DNA of 64,000 bases from an uncultured Paracoccus sp. (GTDB taxonomy: Bacteria > Pseudomonadota > Alphaproteobacteria > Rhodobacterales > Rhodobacteraceae): NCBI RefSeq assembly GCF_947487305.1, contig NZ_CANKWH010000004.1, positions 228,191 to 292,190 of the forward strand, read 5' to 3'. Made by a program: the position numbers and the translations under genes. Below the pieces are notes generated by a model, which saw only the letters and a list, made by a program, of their open reading frames with translations, did no database searches and was not told the origin of the DNA. Positions 38,336 through 50,378 of this stretch are shown one piece after another (within the stretch, counting starts at the first letter, position 1; every line of letters begins with the position of its first letter).

Positions 38336-40846
38336 ATGCGCCAGTTTCTTCTTTCCGTCATCCTGACGGTCCTGATCGCTATTGCCTCGCCGGTGCTGGC
38401 CCAGAACCCGGCCGAGATCAATTATGACCAATGGGACCAGCAGGCGGCACAGGCCGAAGGGCTGCTGGACGGCGACAGCGCCTCGCAGGATCAGCTGACC
38501 CAGATCCGCGCGCAGATGATCGACTGGCGCAACCAGTTCCAGCAGGGACAGAACGCCAACGGCCCGCGTATCGAGACTGTGAAGGAACAGATCGCCGCGC
38601 TTGGTCCGGCCCCGGCCGAGGGCGCCAGCGAGGATGAAGAGATTGCCGCCCGGCGCAAGACGCTGAACGACCAGCTCTCGACGCTGCAGGCCCCGCGCCT
38701 CTCGGCGGTCGAGGCCTTCAGCCGCGCCGATTCCATCATCAAGGAAATCGACAGCCAGATCGCCGACCGCCAGGCGACCGAGCTGGCGCAGCTTTCGCCC
38801 TCGCCGCTTCTGCCCTCCAGCTGGACCGAAGGGGTCAGCGAGGCGGTGAAACTGGCCAGCGGCGTGACCAGCGAGACCGCTGATCTCAGCGCCAAGGCCG
38901 GGGGCTGGGCGCAGATGCGCGACAAGCTGCCGCTGGCCTTCGGCTATGTGCTGCTGGCGTTGGTGCTGTTGACCTATGGCCGGCGCTGGATCGAGGCCTT
39001 GCCCTCGCGGCTGTCGGCGCGGGCGTCGGAACATTCGCGCGCGGTCGTGGCCTTCCTTGTCTCGTTGGGGCAGATCGCGCTGCCGATGCTGGGCGTGTTC
39101 CTGGCGATCCGGGGTCTGGATGCGACCGGCTGGTTCGGCAACTGGTCGCGGCCATTCCTGCTGGCGCTGCCCGGTGCAGGGGTGATCTTCTTCGGCGCGC
39201 GCTGGCTCGCGCGGCAGATGTATCCGCGCCACGCGGTCGCCTATGACACGCTGAACATGCCCGAGCGCAAGCGCGCCATTGCCCGTAACTGCACCAATCT
39301 CCTCGGCCTCGTCTTCGCGCTGCATCACATCCTGTCCAGCGCTTTGCTGCCGCAATCGGGGATCTATGAAAGCGGCGATGCGCAGGTCGACCGGGTGCCG
39401 ATGACCTTCGCGCCGGGCGCGACCTCGGTCTGGCATTTCGTCATGATCGTGATCGCCGCCGTCCTCTTGTTCCGGCTGGGGAACGTGCTGCGCAAGATGC
39501 CCAGCTACAACCCGCCCGAATCCGTGCGGATGCGCGACCGGGTGCTGGCCATCGCCGGCGCGGGGTCGCGCCTGGTCGCGGTGCTGACCGTCGGCCTTGC
39601 CGCCTATGGGCTGATCAACCTCGCCAATGCGGTGATCTGGCCGTGGCTCTTTACCCTGTCGCTGATCAGCTTCCTGATCCTGATGCAGGACCTGATCGCC
39701 GATATCTTCGACATGCTGTCGCAGGGGCAGGAAGGCGCACGCGAGGGGCTGGCCCCGCTGATGGTGGGTGCCGGGCTGGTGCTGCTCAGCGTGCCGGTCT
39801 TCGCCGTCATCTGGGGGGCGACCGGCACCGATCTCGCCGAATACTGGAACCGGATCCAGCAGGGCGTGACCTTCGGCGGCATCAACCTGTCGCTGTTTGG
39901 CCTGCTGAAATTCATCGTCGTATTCGCCCTCGGCTATGTCATCACCCGCGGCGTGCAGCGGGCGCTGCGCACAGCGGTGCTGCCCAAGACCCGGCTGGAC
40001 GCGGGCGGGCAGAACGCGCTGGTCTCGGGCCTCGGCTATGTCGGGATCTTCCTCGCGGCGGTGCTGGCCGTCACCTCGGCGGGGATCGACCTCAGCTCGC
40101 TGGCCATCGTCGCCGGTGCGCTGTCGGTGGGTATCGGCTTTGGCCTGCAGAACATCGTCTCGAACTTCGTCTCGGGCATCATCCTCCTGATCGAGCGGCC
40201 GATCAGCGTCGGTGACTGGGTCGACGCGGGCGGTCAGCAGGGCATCGTCAAGCGCATCTCGGTCCGCTCGACCTCGGTCGAGACCTTCGACCGGACCGAG
40301 GTGATCGTGCCGAACAGCGATCTGGTCAGCCAGCCGGTGACAAACTGGACGCGTTCGAACCGCAATGGCCGCGTCATCATCCCGGTCGGCGTCGCCTATG
40401 GCAGCGACACCCGCAAGGTCGAGCAGATCCTGCGCGAGATCATCGAGGACCAGCCGACGGTGATGATCGACCCGCCGCCTGCCGTGCTGTTCCGCGCGCT
40501 TGGCGCCGACAGCATGGATTTCGAGATCCGGGCGATCCTTGCGGATGCCTCGGGCGGGATCGGCGTCACCTCGGACGTGCTGCACGCCGTGGTGCGCCGC
40601 TTTGGCGAGGAAGGGATCGAGATTCCCTTCGTCCAGCGCGACATCTGGCTGCGCAATCCCGAGGCGCTGGCCCATGCGGGGGCCGAGGCGGCAATGGCCG
40701 TTGACGAGGCCGAGAAGAAGATCGCCGCACCGGTCGAAACACCCTCGGCACCTGCGACACCGAACAACGCCGACCCGCGCCTGACCTTCGATGCCGATAT
40801 GGACGGGGCCGATGGGGATGGCGGTGACGGAGATGGCGGGCGCTGA
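38336..40846 (+). CDS. MscS-family mechanosensitive channel with DUF3772 periplasmic domain
   Basis: The 836-residue protein has a signal peptide (ends VLA-QNP), a helical DUF3772-type periplasmic region (about residues 25-190), about eight to ten membrane helices and the MscS core. The pore helix and beta domain read LSVGIGFGLQNIVSNFVSGI and ISVGDWVDAGGQQGIVKRIS. It is probably a large stretch-activated channel releasing solutes in osmotic downshock. It starts 6 bp after cysK, so it likely belongs to the same transcript. The C-terminal tail is acidic with Asp-Gly repeats (DGADGDGGDGDG). Confidence 0.92.
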   Translation: MRQFLLSVILTVLIAIASPVLAQNPAEINYDQWDQQAAQAEGLLDGDSASQDQLTQIRAQMIDWRNQFQQGQNANGPRIETVKEQIAALGPAPAEGASEDEEIAARRKTLNDQLSTLQAPRLSAVEAFSRADSIIKEIDSQIADRQATELAQLSPSPLLPSSWTEGVSEAVKLASGVTSETADLSAKAGGWAQMRDKLPLAFGYVLLALVLLTYGRRWIEALPSRLSARASEHSRAVVAFLVSLGQIALPMLGVFLAIRGLDATGWFGNWSRPFLLALPGAGVIFFGARWLARQMYPRHAVAYDTLNMPERKRAIARNCTNLLGLVFALHHILSSALLPQSGIYESGDAQVDRVPMTFAPGATSVWHFVMIVIAAVLLFRLGNVLRKMPSYNPPESVRMRDRVLAIAGAGSRLVAVLTVGLAAYGLINLANAVIWPWLFTLSLISFLILMQDLIADIFDMLSQGQEGAREGLAPLMVGAGLVLLSVPVFAVIWGATGTDLAEYWNRIQQGVTFGGINLSLFGLLKFIVVFALGYVITRGVQRALRTAVLPKTRLDAGGQNALVSGLGYVGIFLAAVLAVTSAGIDLSSLAIVAGALSVGIGFGLQNIVSNFVSGIILLIERPISVGDWVDAGGQQGIVKRISVRSTSVETFDRTEVIVPNSDLVSQPVTNWTRSNRNGRVIIPVGVAYGSDTRKVEQILREIIEDQPTVMIDPPPAVLFRALGADSMDFEIRAILADASGGIGVTSDVLHAVVRRFGEEGIEIPFVQRDIWLRNPEALAHAGAEAAMAVDEAEKKIAAPVETPSAPATPNNADPRLTFDADMDGADGDGGDGDGGR

Positions 40847-40876
40847 TCCGGGCGCCCGGCTGACCGACGCGCGGCG

Positions 40877-42034
40877 CTATTCCGCCGCGTGATCCTTGCG
40901 CCCGGCCTCGGGGCCCGTCAGCGGGGCGACCGTCTCATTGGCCGTCTCGCTGGCCGAACTGCCCGAGATTTCCTCGTCGGTCATGCCATCCTCGGGAAGC
41001 CCCTCGCGTGACAGCATGACCGCGACGGGGCGCAGCCAGGGGATATGTGCGCAAACGATCATCAACGCCACCATTATCGGCACGGCCAGGAACATTCCCG
41101 GTACGCCCCAGACCGCGCCCCAGAAGGCGAGGCTGAGGATGATGCCGAAGCTCGACAGCCGCAAGGTCTGGCCCAGAAGCATCGGGTCCAGCACATTGCC
41201 GATCAGGAATTGCGTCAGCGTGCAGGCCAGCCCGACCAGCAGCGCCAGCGTGATGTCGCCCGACAGCACGAAGGCCAGCAGGAAGGCGATGACCGTGGCG
41301 ATGATCGAGCCGACCGAGGGGATGAAGTTCAAGACGAAGGTCAGCATCGCGACCGGCCCGGCCAGTTGCAGACCGGCGACCGTGAAGATCACCCAGACGA
41401 TGGCCGCGGTGACCAGGCTGACGGCGGCCTTGACCACGAGGTAGCGGTTCACCCGGTGCATGATCGAGGCAATGATCGCCCGAACCTGCCGCGCCTTGAC
41501 CGGGTCGCCGGTCAGCCGTTCGATCTTGACCGGGAACCAGGCGCGCTCGGCGAACATGAAGCCGACGAAAAGGATGACCAGAACCGTGCCCGACAGAAGT
41601 CCCGAGGCGCTGCCCGCCAGCGAGCGCAGCCAGCCGGTCAGGTCGAAATTGTTGAACGCCGCCTGCGCCGCCTCGGTCACGTTCGGCCCGAGCTGCGTGG
41701 TCAGCGCCAGCAGCGCCGCCTGTGCCTGCTCGGCATAGTTGATGGCGGTCAGCGCCACCTCGTTCACCTGCGAGACGATGGTGGTCGAAAGCCACAGAAG
41801 CCCCAGCGCGATCCCGAGTAGCGCCAGCGTTGTCGCCAGCCAGTTCGAGACCTTCTGCCGCGCAATGGCGTTGATCGCGTCCGAGGTCAGCGAGAAGATG
41901 ATGATGGCAATGGCCAGCGAGATCAGGATGAAGCGCGACTGCACCAGAAGGAACAGCAGCACCGAAAAGGCGATGATCCCCAGAAACCCGGTTTGCAGTC
42001 TCTCGCGGAGCACGGATTCGGTGGGGGTGGTCAC
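40877..42034 (-). CDS. AI-2E family transporter (PerM/TqsA-like)
   Basis: The 385-residue protein has about eight membrane segments and the family pattern: hydrophobic N-terminal hairpin, a soluble amphipathic region, then LTFVLNFIPSVGSIIATVIA and GLACTLTQFLIGNVLDPMLL. Members export autoinducer-2 or act as Na+/H+ antiporters; which applies here is unknown. I chose GTG 42034, which has GAGGA upstream; an in-frame TTG at 42106 would add 24 residues. The C-terminus is acidic and lies opposite the end of the MscS gene. Confidence 0.82.
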   Translation of the reverse strand: MTTPTESVLRERLQTGFLGIIAFSVLLFLLVQSRFILISLAIAIIIFSLTSDAINAIARQKVSNWLATTLALLGIALGLLWLSTTIVSQVNEVALTAINYAEQAQAALLALTTQLGPNVTEAAQAAFNNFDLTGWLRSLAGSASGLLSGTVLVILFVGFMFAERAWFPVKIERLTGDPVKARQVRAIIASIMHRVNRYLVVKAAVSLVTAAIVWVIFTVAGLQLAGPVAMLTFVLNFIPSVGSIIATVIAFLLAFVLSGDITLALLVGLACTLTQFLIGNVLDPMLLGQTLRLSSFGIILSLAFWGAVWGVPGMFLAVPIMVALMIVCAHIPWLRPVAVMLSREGLPEDGMTDEEISGSSASETANETVAPLTGPEAGRKDHAAE

Positions 42035-42147
42035 GCCTGCTGTTTCCTCATTCGGGGCCGGATGCGCCAAGGCTGGCGCATCCCCATCCCAAACCCAATT
42101 CCGCAAGCCGTCAAGTGCGGGCCGTGCCAGCCGGCCCGCGATGCGGC

Positions 42148-44964
<2,817 letters not shown>

Positions 44965-44992
44965 TGGTCTGCCTCAATATCTATTGCTTAAC

Positions 44993-45021
44993 GATATAAC
45001 GACGACAGCATCTGGATGCAA
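44993..45021 (-). promoter_or_regulatory. candidate promoter of gyrA
   Basis: The minus strand has TTGCAT (45016-45021), a 16-17-bp spacer and TTATAT or TATATC (44993-44999), giving a leader of about 25 nt. The -35 is only partly consensus. Confidence 0.45.
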
Positions 45022-45056
45022 TTGCGCAGCGGGCGCTCGGGTCGGGAAAAGCCCGG

Positions 45057-45080
45057 AATCCCCCTGATTTCAGGGGGATT
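45057..45080. terminator. inverted repeat between dsbB and gyrA
   Basis: AATCCCCCTGA (45057-45067) and TCAGGGGGATT (45070-45080) are perfect 11-bp arms. It lies 47 bp beyond the dsbB stop and may terminate the dedA-dsbB transcript before gyrA, although the T-run is weak. Confidence 0.5.
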
Positions 45081-45126
45081 TGAGGCAGATTATTCGTGCA
45101 GGCGCAGAAGGCCGGCGGGGGCAGGC

Positions 45127-45609
45127 TCAGGCCGCCGCGCCCCGGCGCAGCGACATCGCCCAGACCAGCGCCAGACCGGCCGAGCAGAGCATGTTCCAGC
45201 CCGCCATCGACAGGCCGAGGAAGCGCCAGGCGACCTCGTCGCAGCGCACCACCGGGGCGGCCTGCAACTGGGTCATCAGGTCCTTGGTCGAGAGCGTCGT
45301 CAGGTTCGACACCCCGCCCGAACAATGGCTGGGACCGGGCCACCAGCCATATTCGACGCCGACATGGTAGAGTGCCAGCCCCATCGCCACGCCCGCCGCC
45401 GCCATGCCCAGCATCGCCAGCGCGCGGCGAAAGCCGGTAAACCAGATCAACAGGCCAAGCGCCGCCGCCACCACATGCGGCCAGCGCTGCAGGATGCACA
45501 GCTCGCAGGGCGCATAGCCGATGGACTGGAACACAAGCGCGGCGGCCAGAAGCGCGGCGGAACCCAGGCCGGCGATCGTGGCGATATGACGTGAGTCCTG
45601 CGGAAACAT
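45127..45609 (-). CDS. dsbB: disulfide bond formation protein B
   Basis: DsbB reoxidises periplasmic DsbA and passes electrons to quinone. The 160-residue protein has four membrane helices. The first redox pair is in YAPCELCILQRWPH and the second loop has Cys in PSHCSGG and VRCDEVAWRFLGLSMAGWN. The start ATG overlaps the stop of the DedA-type gene by one base (TGATG), with GAGG upstream. The longer frame upstream is not part of the protein. Confidence 0.93.
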   Translation of the reverse strand: MFPQDSRHIATIAGLGSAALLAAALVFQSIGYAPCELCILQRWPHVVAAALGLLIWFTGFRRALAMLGMAAAGVAMGLALYHVGVEYGWWPGPSHCSGGVSNLTTLSTKDLMTQLQAAPVVRCDEVAWRFLGLSMAGWNMLCSAGLALVWAMSLRRGAAA

Positions 45610-46187
45610 CAGAGGTACCTCAATGAAAGGAAGCCGCCGATCAGGCAGACCGTGAAGATGGTGAAGACGAGGCCAAGCCGGTTCTCGATGAAGTCGCGGA
45701 TCGGCACGCCGTATTTCCACAAGAGGCCCGCCACGATGAAGAAGCGCAGGCCCCGCGCGAAGATCGAGGTCAGGATGAAGACCGGCAGCGACAGGCCGGT
45801 CGCCCCCGAGAAGATGGTGATGACCTTGAACGGGAAGGGCGTCACGCCCGCGAACAGCACCGCCCACAGCCCGTATTCGTTGAACCGCGCCGACAGCTGT
45901 TCGAAAGCATGTTCCTTGCCATAGGCGGTCAGCACCCATTGGCCGACGCTGTCCATCAGAGTCGCCCCGATCCAGTAGCCCAGCAGCGCGCCCAGCACCG
46001 AGCCGATGGTGCAGACCAAGGCGATCTGGAACGCCTTCTCGCGCCGCGCCAGGACCATCGGGATCATCAGCACGTCGGGGGGGATCGGGAAAACCGAGCT
46101 TTCGATGAAGCTGACGCCGAACAGCGCCCACATGGCATGGCGGTGGCCGGCAAGGCCCATCGTCCAGTCGTAAAGTCGGCGCAGCAT
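45609..46187 (-). CDS. YqaA/DedA-family membrane protein
   Basis: The 192-residue protein matches the YqaA branch of SNARE-associated/DedA proteins, with FIESSVFPIPPDVLMIPMVL and the GYWIGA and FPFKVITIFSGATG regions. About five membrane segments are likely. DedA relatives are lipid scramblases or undecaprenyl-phosphate carriers and affect envelope and proton balance. It is translationally coupled with dsbB by TGATG, so both probably support envelope function. GGGGA lies before the ATG. Confidence 0.85.
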   Translation of the reverse strand: MLRRLYDWTMGLAGHRHAMWALFGVSFIESSVFPIPPDVLMIPMVLARREKAFQIALVCTIGSVLGALLGYWIGATLMDSVGQWVLTAYGKEHAFEQLSARFNEYGLWAVLFAGVTPFPFKVITIFSGATGLSLPVFILTSIFARGLRFFIVAGLLWKYGVPIRDFIENRLGLVFTIFTVCLIGGFLSLRYL

Positions 46188-46221
46188 CGCGTCCCCGTTC
46201 CTTGTTATGCGGCAGTTGACC

Positions 46222-46242
46222 CTTGACGGCGGCGGCGTCAAG
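46222..46242. promoter_or_regulatory. inverted repeat CTTGACG-N7-CGTCAAG
   Basis: Perfect 7-bp arms (46222-46228, 46236-46242) flank GCGGCGG, 35 bp upstream of the DedA-type gene and 197 bp upstream of the divergent metallopeptidase gene. The minus-strand arm contains TTGACG, a -35-like sequence. It may be an operator or a hairpin. Confidence 0.25.
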
Positions 46243-46438
46243 CCGCCTTGCCCGCGCTCGCGACGGATTGATCGCACCGGCGGCTCTGCCGGAGGGGTTG
46301 CGCAAAGCCTTGGCAAGCCCGGCGTTTTCGGGAAAACTCGGCGGGACCTGTCAGGGAACTGGCGGGGCCAGCCCGGCGTTTCAGCGCCATGATCGCGCCG
46401 CACCGGCGTGCAAACACTGACAGGGAAGGACCGCAGGC

Positions 46439-47287
46439 ATGGAATGGCGGGGGCGGCGCGGCAGTCGCAACGTGGAAGACCGGCGCCGGATGAGCGCCGG
46501 AGGCGCGGGCGGCATTGGCATCGTCGGCATGTTGGTGGTGCTGGCAGTGGGCTATTTCTTCGGCATCGACATTTCGCCGGTGGTGCAGGGCCTCGATCAG
46601 GGCAGCAGCCAGGTTCAGACGGGCGAGCTGTCCGAGGCCGATCAGCAATATGGCGAGTTCTCCTCGGTCGTGCTGGCCGATACCGAAGAGGTCTGGGGGC
46701 AGGTTCTGCCCGAGCAGGCGGGCATGGATTATGCCGCACCCACGCTGGTGCTGTTCCGCGGTGCGGTGCAATCGGCCTGCGGCGGGGCCTCGGCAGCCAT
46801 GGGGCCGTTCTATTGCCCGGGCGATCGCAAGCTGTATCTGGATACGCAGTTCTTTGACGTGATGTCGCAGCGCATGGGTGCGGGCGGGGATTTCGCCGCC
46901 GCCTATGTGATCGCGCATGAGGTCGGCCACCATGTGCAGAACCAGCTGGGGATCCTCGGCAAGGTGACGCAGGTGCGCCAGCAATCCAGCGAGCGCGACT
47001 CGAATGCGCTGTCGGTGCTGACCGAGTTGCAGGCCGATTGCTTCGCCGGCATCTGGGCGGCCCATGCCAGCCAGCAATTCGGCTCGATCGAAGAGGGCGA
47101 CCTGGAAGAGGCGCAGAACGCCGCGCGCGCGGTGGGCGATGACGTCATCCAGTCCAGCGCCGGCCGCACGCCGATGCCCGACAGTTTTACCCATGGCAGC
47201 GCCGAGGAGCGCCAGGAATGGCTGATGCGAGGCTTCCGCACGGGCGATCTGGCGCAGTGCAACACCTTCGCCGAGGCCGGGCTGTAG
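46439..47287 (+). CDS. neutral zinc metallopeptidase (YpfJ family)
   Basis: The 282-residue protein has one N-terminal membrane anchor (GIGIVGMLVVLAVGYFFGI, residues about 25-43) and a periplasmic zinc-peptidase domain. The catalytic motif is VIAHEVGHHVQNQLG, with the downstream Glu ligand in ELQADCFAG. Cys pairs (SACGGAS, FYCPGD) match the family. The substrate is unknown. AAGGA lies 8 bases before the ATG. Confidence 0.9.
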   Translation: MEWRGRRGSRNVEDRRRMSAGGAGGIGIVGMLVVLAVGYFFGIDISPVVQGLDQGSSQVQTGELSEADQQYGEFSSVVLADTEEVWGQVLPEQAGMDYAAPTLVLFRGAVQSACGGASAAMGPFYCPGDRKLYLDTQFFDVMSQRMGAGGDFAAAYVIAHEVGHHVQNQLGILGKVTQVRQQSSERDSNALSVLTELQADCFAGIWAAHASQQFGSIEEGDLEEAQNAARAVGDDVIQSSAGRTPMPDSFTHGSAEERQEWLMRGFRTGDLAQCNTFAEAGL

Positions 47288-47294
47288 CGGTCCG

Positions 47295-47483
47295 TCAGGG
47301 ACGCGGCAGATGCGGGCGGCGGGGACCATTCACCGTCGCCCAGTCCGGCCAGAGGCCCAAGCGCTCGATCCCGAGCAGCACCAGACCGACGGCGATGATG
47401 CAGAAAACCAGCATCACCATCCGCTTGCTGGGAGGGTTCCGGGCCCAACGCGAAGCGCGGACCAGCCAGATCAGGTTGTTCAT
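47295..47483 (-). CDS. small single-pass membrane protein
   Basis: The 62-residue protein has one hydrophobic helix (VMLVFCIIAVGLVLLGIE) after a basic N-terminus (ASRWARNPPSKRM), and a Pro/Arg tail. AAGG lies before the ATG with good spacing, so it is likely real. No function is recognised. It converges with the metallopeptidase gene, whose stop is only 7 bp away. Confidence 0.6.
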   Translation of the reverse strand: MNNLIWLVRASRWARNPPSKRMVMLVFCIIAVGLVLLGIERLGLWPDWATVNGPRRPHLPRP

Positions 47484-47550
47484 GGCGCCGCCTTTTTGCT
47501 ATGCCCGCCCCATCCTATAGTTACCCCAGACGCAAAGTCACGAGATCGCC

Positions 47551-48012
47551 TTGCCCCAGACCAATGACAGCCGCGTCCTGCCCTATAGCGCGCGGCAGAT
47601 GTATGACCTTGTTGCCGACATCAACCGCTATCCCGAATTCCTGCCCTGGAACAGCGCCGCCCGCATCCGCTCACGCCAGCTGCGCGACGATGGCGCCGAG
47701 GTGGTCGAGGCCGACCTGGTCATCAGCTTCAAGGTATTCCGCGAACGCTTCGGCAGCCGGGTGGTGCTGTGGCCGACCGATACCGATGGCCCGCTAAAGA
47801 TCGATACCGAGTACCTGGATGGCCCGTTCAAGTACATGCGCAGCGGCTGGACCTTCACCGACCTGCCCGAGGGCGGGTGCCGGGTCGATTTCCATGTCGA
47901 TTTCGAATTCAAGAACGCCATCCTGCAGAAGCTGATCGGCGTGGTCTTCGGCGAGGCCATGTCGCGGATCATCCGCGCCTTCGAGGACCGGGCCCGCAAG
48001 CTCTATGCCTGA
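47551..48012 (+). CDS. RatA/COQ10-type START-like protein
   Basis: The 153-residue protein belongs to the polyketide-cyclase/START family, next to E. coli RatA and mitochondrial COQ10. In alphaproteobacteria the likely role is binding ubiquinone for respiration; RatA in E. coli was described as blocking ribosome assembly. It starts at TTG 47551: the N-terminus MPQTNDSRVLPYSARQMYDL lines up with MPQ-type starts of RatA, and no better start exists. It ends with the typical IIRAFEDRARKLY. Confidence 0.85.
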   Translation: MPQTNDSRVLPYSARQMYDLVADINRYPEFLPWNSAARIRSRQLRDDGAEVVEADLVISFKVFRERFGSRVVLWPTDTDGPLKIDTEYLDGPFKYMRSGWTFTDLPEGGCRVDFHVDFEFKNAILQKLIGVVFGEAMSRIIRAFEDRARKLYA

Positions 48013-48038
48013 GCCCGATTCGGGGCTATTCTTCGCAC

Positions 48039-48596
48039 ATGTTTAGACGTCGCACCTTACAGGCCGGTCTGGCCGCCATCTCCGCGCTGCTCCTGTCGCG
48101 GCAAAAGCTCTCCGCCGCGCAAGGGGGTTCCGTGCCCGAGTTCAGCTTTCCCTCGATCGATGGCGGCACGCTCGCCATGTCCGACTGGCGCGGCAAGCCG
48201 GTGCTGGTGGTGAACACCGCCTCGCTATGCGGCTTCACCCCGCAGCTCGCGGGGATGCAGGCGCTGCACGAGGAGTTCGGTCCCAAGGGGCTGGTGGTGC
48301 TGGCCACGCCTTCGGACGACTTCGCGCAGGAACTGGACGACGCCAAGAAGGTCAAGGAATTCTGCACGATCAACTATGGCATCACCCTGCCGATGAGCGA
48401 CATCATCCATGTGGCGCGGGGTGACGTGCATCCCTTCTATGCCTGGCTGAAGGACACGCATGGCTATGCCCCGGCGTGGAATTTCGGCAAGGTGCTGCTG
48501 GGGCCGGAGGGGCAGGTGGTCCAGACCTGGGGATCGATGACCAAGCCCGAATCCGAGGATATCCGGGCCGCCTTCGCGCCCTACCTGTCCGCCTGA
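48039..48596 (+). CDS. glutathione peroxidase family protein, probably exported
   Basis: The 185-residue protein has a Tat-less signal-like N-terminus (MFRRRTLQAGLAAISALLLS, then KLSAAQGG). The thioredoxin-fold peroxidase domain reads FSFPSIDGGTLAMSDWRGKP. The peroxidatic Cys is in NTASLCGFTPQ, and Trp in YAPAWNFGKVLL is conserved. It reduces peroxides, probably in the periplasm and with a thioredoxin-like donor. Start 48039 is 27 bp after the RatA-like gene. The 3' end overlaps the converging sulfotransferase gene by 16 bp. Confidence 0.87.
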   Translation: MFRRRTLQAGLAAISALLLSRQKLSAAQGGSVPEFSFPSIDGGTLAMSDWRGKPVLVVNTASLCGFTPQLAGMQALHEEFGPKGLVVLATPSDDFAQELDDAKKVKEFCTINYGITLPMSDIIHVARGDVHPFYAWLKDTHGYAPAWNFGKVLLGPEGQVVQTWGSMTKPESEDIRAAFAPYLSA

Positions 48597-49189
48597 CCCC
48601 GCGCCGCGTCGTGCAGCGCGCAATCGTCGGCTAGATGCCGGCGCAGCGCCGCCTCGGTTTCGGCTGACAGCGGCGCGTCAACGGCCGGGGAGCTGTTCAG
48701 CCGCTCCAGCGTGATCTCGCGCTTCAGCGTTCGGGCGAGGAAATCGGTCAGATCGCCCATGTCCTCATAGCGATACATCAGGTCGGCACCGACCCGGCCG
48801 TCCTTGCCGGTCAGGAAATCGCTCTGGGTGCCGATCCGCGCAGAGGGCGCGCGTTCGCCGGGTTTCATCACCTCGGCCACGAAATCCTCGAAGGTAAGAC
48901 CCCGGGTGCTGGCCGGGCGGCCAGCCAGTTCGTCGCGATGGCGATAGCGATACCAGCTGCGCAGCCGGTCCACCGGATCGCGGATGACGGCTATGGTGCG
49001 GAACTCGGCGGCCTTGCCGTCGAACAGCGGGGCCAGCCGGTTCTGCCAGCCCCGCAGGTTCATGTGCTTCAGATGCGGCGGGTTGCGCAGCACCAGATCG
49101 GCGTCACGCTCCAGCGCGGCTTCCAGCGCGGTGCTGCCGGTCTTGGGGACCGACAGCAGCACCAGCCGTGCTTGGGCAAAGACCAGCAA
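48581..49189 (-). CDS. sulfotransferase family protein
   Basis: The 202-residue protein has the two PAPS-binding motifs of sulfotransferases: the 5' phosphosulfate loop LSVPKTGSTALEAAL and the 3' phosphate motif VIRDPVDRLRSWYRYRHRD. The acceptor is unknown. It starts 3 bp after the metK stop, so it is the third gene of the ahcY-metK transcript. It is short, lacking much beyond the core fold, as in other bacterial sulfotransferase-2 proteins. Confidence 0.85.
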   Translation of the reverse strand: MLVFAQARLVLLSVPKTGSTALEAALERDADLVLRNPPHLKHMNLRGWQNRLAPLFDGKAAEFRTIAVIRDPVDRLRSWYRYRHRDELAGRPASTRGLTFEDFVAEVMKPGERAPSARIGTQSDFLTGKDGRVGADLMYRYEDMGDLTDFLARTLKREITLERLNSSPAVDAPLSAETEAALRRHLADDCALHDAARGQADR

Positions 49190-49192
49190 GCC

Positions 49193-50374
49193 TCAGTCCG
49201 ACAGCGCCGAAACCAGCGCCTCGGCCTTGTCCGTCCGCTCCCAGCTGAAGGCGGTGCCGCCCTGCAGCGCATAGGGATCGCGACCGAAATGGCCATAGCT
49301 GGCGGTCGGGCGGTAGATCGGATGCAGCAGGTCCAGATCGCGGATGATGGCGAAGGGGCGCAGGTCGAAGACCTCGCGCACGGCCTTGATGATCTGGTCT
49401 ACGGGCTTGGTTTCCGTGCCGAACGTGTTCAGGCTGATCGAGGTCGGCTGCGCCTCGCCGATGGCATAGCTGACCTGGATCTCGCAGCGCCGCGCCAGAC
49501 CGGCGGCGACGATGTTCTTGGCCACCCAACGCCCGGCATAGGCCGCCGAGCGGTCAACCTTGGACGGATCCTTGCCCGAGAAGGCGCCGCCGCCATGCCG
49601 GGCCATGCCGCCATAGCTGTCGACGATGATCTTGCGCCCGGTCAGCCCGCAATCGCCCACCGGCCCGCCGATGACGAACTTGCCGGTCGGGTTGATGAAG
49701 AACTTGGTTTCGGGTGACAGCCATTCCGCCGGCAGGACCGGCTTGATGATCTCTTCGATCACCGCCTCGCGCAGATCCTTCAGCGCGATATCGGGGCTGT
49801 GCTGGGTCGAGAGCACGACCGCATCGATGCCCTCGGGGCGGCCGTCATCGTCATAACGCATCGTGATCTGCGATTTCGCATCCGGGCGCAGCCAGGGCAG
49901 CACGCCGTTGCGGCGGACCTTGGCCTGACGCTCGACCAGCCGGTGCGCATAAGTGATCGGCGCGGGCATCAGCACATTGGTTTCGTCCGAGGCATAGCCG
50001 AACATCAGCCCTTGATCGCCGGCCCCCTGATCCTCGAGGGTTTCGCGGTCAACCCCTTGATTGATCTCGGGGGATTGCTTGCCGATGATGTTGATGACCG
50101 AGCAGGTCGCGCCATCGAAACCGACCTCGGACGAGGTATAGCCGATATCGTTGATGACCCCGCGCACGATCGATTCCAGATCGACCCAGGCCGAGGTGCT
50201 GATCTCGCCCGAGATGATGGCGACGCCGGTTTTCACCATGGTCTCGCAGGCCACGCGGGCGCGGGCATCCTCGGCCAGAATGGCGTCAAGGATGGCATCG
50301 GAAATCTGGTCGGCGATCTTGTCGGGATGGCCCTCGGAGACGGATTCCGAGGTGAAGAGCGAATATTCGGTCAT
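49193..50374 (-). CDS. metK: S-adenosylmethionine synthetase
   Basis: MetK makes S-adenosylmethionine from methionine and ATP. The 393-residue protein has [18 protein letters not shown], the loop [12 protein letters not shown] and the metal and phosphate site [19 protein letters not shown]. It starts 4 bp after the ahcY stop. It has no leader of its own, so any SAM-dependent control must act at the ahcY leader. Confidence 0.97.
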   Translation of the reverse strand: MTEYSLFTSESVSEGHPDKIADQISDAILDAILAEDARARVACETMVKTGVAIISGEISTSAWVDLESIVRGVINDIGYTSSEVGFDGATCSVINIIGKQSPEINQGVDRETLEDQGAGDQGLMFGYASDETNVLMPAPITYAHRLVERQAKVRRNGVLPWLRPDAKSQITMRYDDDGRPEGIDAVVLSTQHSPDIALKDLREAVIEEIIKPVLPAEWLSPETKFFINPTGKFVIGGPVGDCGLTGRKIIVDSYGGMARHGGGAFSGKDPSKVDRSAAYAGRWVAKNIVAAGLARRCEIQVSYAIGEAQPTSISLNTFGTETKPVDQIIKAVREVFDLRPFAIIRDLDLLHPIYRPTASYGHFGRDPYALQGGTAFSWERTDKAEALVSALSD

Positions 50375-50378
50375 GGTC

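Noticed and set aside
37175..40675. 1166-codon minus-strand frame opposite trgB-like, cysK and MscS genes
   Set aside because: It is rich in Asp, Gln, His, Gly and Arg, and lies fully antisense to three strong genes. It is a GC-driven shadow.
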